Below, piece after piece: positions 59,743 to 64,000 of a stretch of DNA of 64,000 nucleotides. Both the position numbers and the translations under genes were made by a program. This stretch comes from Diadophis punctatus similis (taxonomy: Eukaryota > Chordata > Lepidosauria > Squamata > Dipsadidae), in assembly GCA_023053685.1 (NCBI GenBank), contig JALIGW010000013.1:18932501-18996500 (forward strand), in the 5' to 3' direction. The notes under the pieces were generated by a model, which searched no databases, had not been told where the DNA came from, and was given only the letters and a program-made list of their open reading frames with translations. Each line of letters starts with the position of its first letter. Position 1 is the stretch's first letter.

Positions 59743-60296
59743 TGTTGTGGCCCACCCGCAGCTTGTGCAGCCTGGGCCTTTGGAACCTTCAGTACCTCTT
59801 GGCAGTGCTGAGAAAGGAGAGCCTACTCCTTTCCCAAATGCAAGAGCACGCAGGGCTACCAAGAGGCAGGAAGGTTTACTCTGGAGGAGGTCTACTCAGG
59901 AGTAAGACTTGGGGCTAATTGGCCACTCCCCTAGTCTATTTAAGGTCATCAGTTGCAGCTAACAAGCTGCAGAGAACAACTTTTGGAAAAACCCCGTTTG
60001 ATCAGAGTTTGCTTTGTGATACCTGTTTTGTGTTTATCTGTCTTGTTATCAGAGACTAAATTCTAGGAACTTTGCCAACTCTAGGAAGCTCTGTAAGATA
60101 ACTGGACTTAATTTACTCGTCATTGTTTGCGACCTCTTTGAACTAATACCAGCTATTAATGGTATTAATAGCTGGTTGTTCGCCAACAAAGATTGTTTGT
60201 AACTTGGTGTGTGCATTCTTTATTGATAAAAGGTTTATTAGTAAAAGTGTTGCATTAAACTGCTTGTGTCATTGTGTGCTTCGTGGGGACAGAACA
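59743..60296 (+). mobile_element. Solo LTR, family B (TGTTGTGG...ACAGAACA)
   Basis: 554 bp with a perfect TSD gtacc (59738-59742 and 60297-60301). Contains ggctaattggccactcccctag followed by TATTTAAGG, a TATA-like core promoter. Homologous to 33466-34204. No flanking coding region remains. Confidence 0.9.
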
Positions 60297-60474
60297 GTAC
60301 CATGGGCCAGGCTAGAAACTGGGAGGCCTGCCTTAGGCAAAAGGCTAGTCACTTCTCTCAGTACTAGAAAGAAGGCAATGGCAAACCATTTTCAAAATCT
60401 TGCTAAGAAAATTGGCAGAGAATTACTAGGAGTAAACACTAATTTAAAGCATGCATGCATATGCACATATACAC

Positions 60475-60811
60475 CAGGGGTCCTTCCCCACTGGTTTGCA
60501 TCGCGACGCGCGCATCCCCTGGTGCAATTCTGCTTCTGCACATGCTCAGTAGCTAGAATCAGCCCGAAACACAGCTGTGCTTTGGGCAAAGGAATAAAGG
60601 TAAGTATAAACCCGGGGAGGGCCCTTTTTCAAGCAGCAGCAGAGGAAAAAACTTCCAAACAGTAAAAAATTCGGAACAAAATCCCCAAAAAAGATGGTGG
60701 CTCCCATGGACCGGCACCGACCGAACTGGATCCATGACGCCATCGTGATGTCACCAGTGAGTTGCTACCGGTTTGGGCGATCTGGTCCGAACTGGGAGGA
60801 ACCCACCCCTG
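60475..60811. mobile_element. hAT MITE, CAGGGGTCCTTCC / ACCCACCCCTG type
   Basis: TSD atatacac/atacacac (7 of 8). The right half shares 'ggtttgggcgatctggtccg' and 'gtgatgtcaccag' with the CAG-GGTGGGTT family; the left end is divergent. Confidence 0.8.
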
Positions 60812-61743
60812 ATACACACATGCCTGAGTCAGACATGTTTGGGCAGTGATATAAATGGATCTAAAAAATAAAGAGTAAAAATTATGGTGGCCTTCCACCG
60901 ACTCACCTCAGAGGTATATAGTAGTCTTCGTATGAAAAAAGAAGAAAAGCAAACAGGCAGATGTTTTACTATGAGCAATCCCTCAACCTTTTAAAAAAAG
61001 ATAGATGATTACTAATTAATTTTTTAAAAATCAATTATTTGGGGTTTTTTTAGATCAGAATTTAAAAATATTGATTGAAAACCAGCCGTCCCTACTGATG
61101 TTGGTAGGGAAATCTGTACAAAAGTAGTTAATCATTACAATTCAGTAAGTTATGTCTGCTTTCTTGTATAATTGCAAATGGTAATATATATGCTATTTGA
61201 ACAGAACCTTAAGTCTTTTTTTTTCCATGGAAAATTTATCACTGACACTTGCTGCATAATTGCCAGAAGCAGTCCTCTGTGTAACTGTAAGATCTGCATC
61301 TTCCCTTGAAATATATTGAAATAGTTTATGGCCAATTTTTTTATATCTCACTTGAGGGAAATGTAATTGATAAACTATTTCCAATACTTAAAAACGGAAG
61401 TGTCTTATTAAGCACCTGACTAGGAAAGATCTTTTGTTATTTCTTTGACTTTATCCATTCTTTCCAAGCTCCTGTATGACTCCTATAAGGGAAAAAAATA
61501 CAGAGATGTAAATATTTGTGCAAATTATTGTTCCATTAAGAATACTTAAACAAATTGTTCTGAATTAGATTCCAGATATAAATATCTATGCAGAAGTGCC
61601 CCTCCCAATCTATCCCCCTTAAGCCCCTCAACTATTAGATACACTAAATATGCAGTTAAAATGAAAGAGATTCATATGGACTTGGGTTTTCTAATTACTT
61701 TACCTAATGATGGGTTGGCAAACACAACCCATTGACTTAGAGC
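60812..61743. other. Unrecognised non-coding sequence
   Basis: No supported feature. Confidence 0.4.
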
Positions 61744-61793
61744 AGTGGTTCTCAACCTTCCTAATGACGCGCCCCGCGCCCCGCCACTGCGCC
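61744..61793. mobile_element. SPIN hAT terminal fragment
   Basis: cagtggttctcaaccttcct followed by aatgacgcgccccg matches the inverted form of the SPIN right end at 1260-1307. Only about 50 bp is kept. Confidence 0.7.
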
Positions 61794-64000
61794 CTACTAT
61801 TTTTGACCATCTAATTTGCAGATGGAGAATCAGCAGTTACATTCACTACCATGAGGTCTTTAAGGGAAAAATTGTTTGGAAGATCGAGCCTTCTTCCCTG
61901 GGATTGTCTTCTAGGTGGAGAAAAGGAACAAAGAAAGTAGGTAAAAAAGAAAAGAAAAAGAGAGAGACAGAAGCATTTGGTCTATTACAGTCTGCCTGAG
62001 TTCCCAATTCAGTCTTTGAAGATGAAATTTGGGATCTTGCATATGTCATACCCTCTCGATCTATTGATTCACCCATAATAATCAAAATTCTTTCTTAGAA
62101 GACTGGTATGACATAAGTAAATTTCACAGAAAACACTCAAACCCATCTTATATCCTCTCAATCTATAGTTTCACCCATAATAATAAAAATTCTTTCTTAG
62201 AAGACTGGTAGGACAAAAATAAATTTCACAGAAAACACTCAAACCCCCTTTGAGTTAGTACTTGAAGATATAATGTGGAAAATTTCAAAGGGAGAAATAG
62301 TTTGTAGGCTGGAAAGGTAAGATTCTTATTCTGAAGCAAATTTTATTTTATTATTCTTTAAATTATCCATTTGTCTATTTTGATCATGAGAAACACTTAG
62401 CTTTTGATTATCTGACTGGAGTATGATTGAAGGGGTGGGTGGGAAAGAACCAAATTATCCAAATATCATTAAGGTGAAAAATTTAATCTTTGATTGGCAA
62501 GCCAGAGAAATTTGCTGATTCTTTTTAGGCACTAATGCTCTACTTGTGTTTTTCTAATTGTTCCATTATACAAAATTAAGCCCCTGAAATTCATGTTAAA
62601 TTATATCAAGGATTTCAATTCAAACCATCAAGACTTTAAGAATCACTACTTAGGGCACGCATATATCCATGTGTTAACTATGTTGCAGTGTGACAGAGAA
62701 AAATAAAGAGGTGAAAGCTGCAAGGTGATCATCATTAACTGCATCATATTTTCTCCAGTCACCAGAAACTCAGTTGACACTATATGGACTGCGTGTCCAA
62801 TAGTCCATTATCACTACTGCAAGAACAATCATAAGAACTATGAGACCAGGTTGTCATCATATTGACAAGCAGGTGTGGCTATGGAAAAAGCAAACAATGC
62901 TAGGAAGAAGACCAACTATGAGATGCTAGATTATTATAGCCAGCAGAATCAGCAGTGAACTGCATTGACACAAGTAGAAGACATGTGTAGAACATTATCA
63001 TCAGGTAAAAGCTGTCATTAGGTTTCTTGCATCTCAATGTTTGACCTAAGTAATGAAATTTATATGATGCTTTCATTATGCAGATGACCTGATGACAGCT
63101 CAAGTTAAATGGTTCCTAACTTTTCATATCTTAGGTCCCTTAAATCATCCTATGAAAGAACTTGGGTCCTTTCAGAATAGGAAAAAAACACACACATGCG
63201 TGCATGTTTGTTTATAGGCAGTTTGTATTCCCTGTATCAGTTGCGATAGTTTTAAGGATGTAAGAGACTTTAAAAAAAATTAATCCTGTTAATAATTTTT
63301 ACTGCTACAACTAAAATAATGATTGACAAGTAGAGTTCTCTCCCATGGTCAAACCGAAGAATATAACCAATGGAAATATTGAACCAAAAAAAAAAGCTAT
63401 TTTATTCAGCCTCCAAAATCCAAATTTTTCAGAGAGTGCTTCCAGAAAACATTGCCACAATGCTATTGCCTTCGCTATGGCATTTTCAATGGCAAACCTA
63501 GAAGTTCTGACTTTCTTTTTGCCTCTCTCCTCCCTTGTGGGCTCTTTCCTGATTTGGGATGGGGAATCTGCTCCCATGTTGTCTATGTGTATTACCAGTA
63601 ATACATGTACAGCTGGTTTGGTCAAATGACTTCCTAAAAGTCATTTCTGAAGCTGGAATATAAATGTTGACAACTGCAAAGTAGGTTTTCAGGGATCTAG
63701 TGATCCTATTTTGGAGGGAAAGTATTATTTTTGTAGCCTTTCCCACACCTTAGAAATGTCCACGTCTATTTCTAGTTCTTTTTTTCCCAGTGGAGTCCTG
63801 TGTCTTACAGCAGAAGGAGGAGTACATAGGAGTCTTATGTTTTACAGCAGTAGGACAAAGGGAACAATAGTCAGAGGGAAAATAAAGCTGCCTCGTGTCA
63901 TATAAAAGTGAATAAACACCAAGTTCCAACCTTGCAACTCTGACAAGCAAATGTTGATGGCTCACCAGAGCAAAACAAGATGTCCTCCAAGTACACCTGA
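61794..64000. other. Mostly unrecognised non-coding sequence
   Basis: Holds a tandem duplication at 62049-62250 (listed separately). The open frames near 63311-63965 show no domain I recognise. Confidence 0.4.
62049..62250. repeat. Tandem duplication, two units of about 101 bp
   Basis: Both units hold ttcacccataataat, attctttcttagaagactgg and aatttcacagaaaacactc. The copies differ at several bases. Confidence 0.9.

Overview
This is vertebrate nuclear DNA, almost certainly from a squamate and most likely a snake. It is AT-rich, has no bacterial-style gene organisation, and is packed with vertebrate transposons. Clues to a snake are CR1-type LINEs whose 3' ends run into (ATTCT)n/(AGAAT)n tracts, a Sauria-like tRNA SINE, L2/CR1 LINE tails of the form gccgccctgag...gggcggcatataag followed by (AAAT)n, a SPIN hAT element, and many GC-rich hAT MITEs. 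I find no complete host protein-coding gene and no tRNA, rRNA or CRISPR. The window reads as intergenic or intronic sequence heavily colonised by mobile DNA.

Layout. 1-5.3 kb: mostly unrecognised sequence with a SPIN hAT element (817-1307), a (GA)n tract and a LINE 3' fragment (4315-4812). 5.26-8.4 kb: a solo LTR, a 1.63 kb hAT-bounded unit that encloses a CpG island (5702-7332), a CCAAT/TATA promoter-like stretch, and a MITE. 8.95-13.9 kb: a full-length Ty1/Copia retrotransposon on the minus strand with near-identical LTRs, a half-tRNA-type primer site and two coding lesions. 14.3-21.5 kb: several hAT elements, one of which (20172-20906) carries a 147-codon open coiled-coil coding fragment. 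22.5-24.9 kb: an internally deleted L1-like insertion holding an L2 tail and long microsatellites. 26-31 kb: a long (TA)n/(TATC)n block, hAT elements, a solo LTR and an old CR1. 33.2-35.4 kb: a hAT MITE, a solo LTR and palindromic sequence. 37.8-41.4 kb: a tRNA SINE, a palindromic MITE and two mariner-like MITEs, each broken by later insertions. 43.5-51.8 kb: more MITEs. 52.7-56.3 kb: a CR1 copy split by a 3.07 kb L2/CR1-clade LINE with an intact 928-codon endonuclease-reverse transcriptase ORF. 58-61.8 kb: MITEs, another solo LTR and a SPIN fragment.

The annotation rests mainly on target-site duplications (TSDs) and terminal repeats read directly from the sequence. Eighteen hAT copies have an identifiable 8-bp TSD (identical or 7/8). 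Four LTR insertions have 5-bp TSDs flanking single LTRs, and the Copia element has its own 5-bp TSD. Nested insertions give a relative history: hAT in mariner, LINE in CR1, CR1 in mariner.

The most unusual items are the hAT element carrying what looks like a spliced host coding sequence, the hAT-bounded CpG island, the Copia primer site matching the anticodon-stem region of initiator tRNA-Met, NRF-1-like palindromes repeated in unrelated hAT families, and a split in hAT target preference (TA at the centre or not) that follows family.
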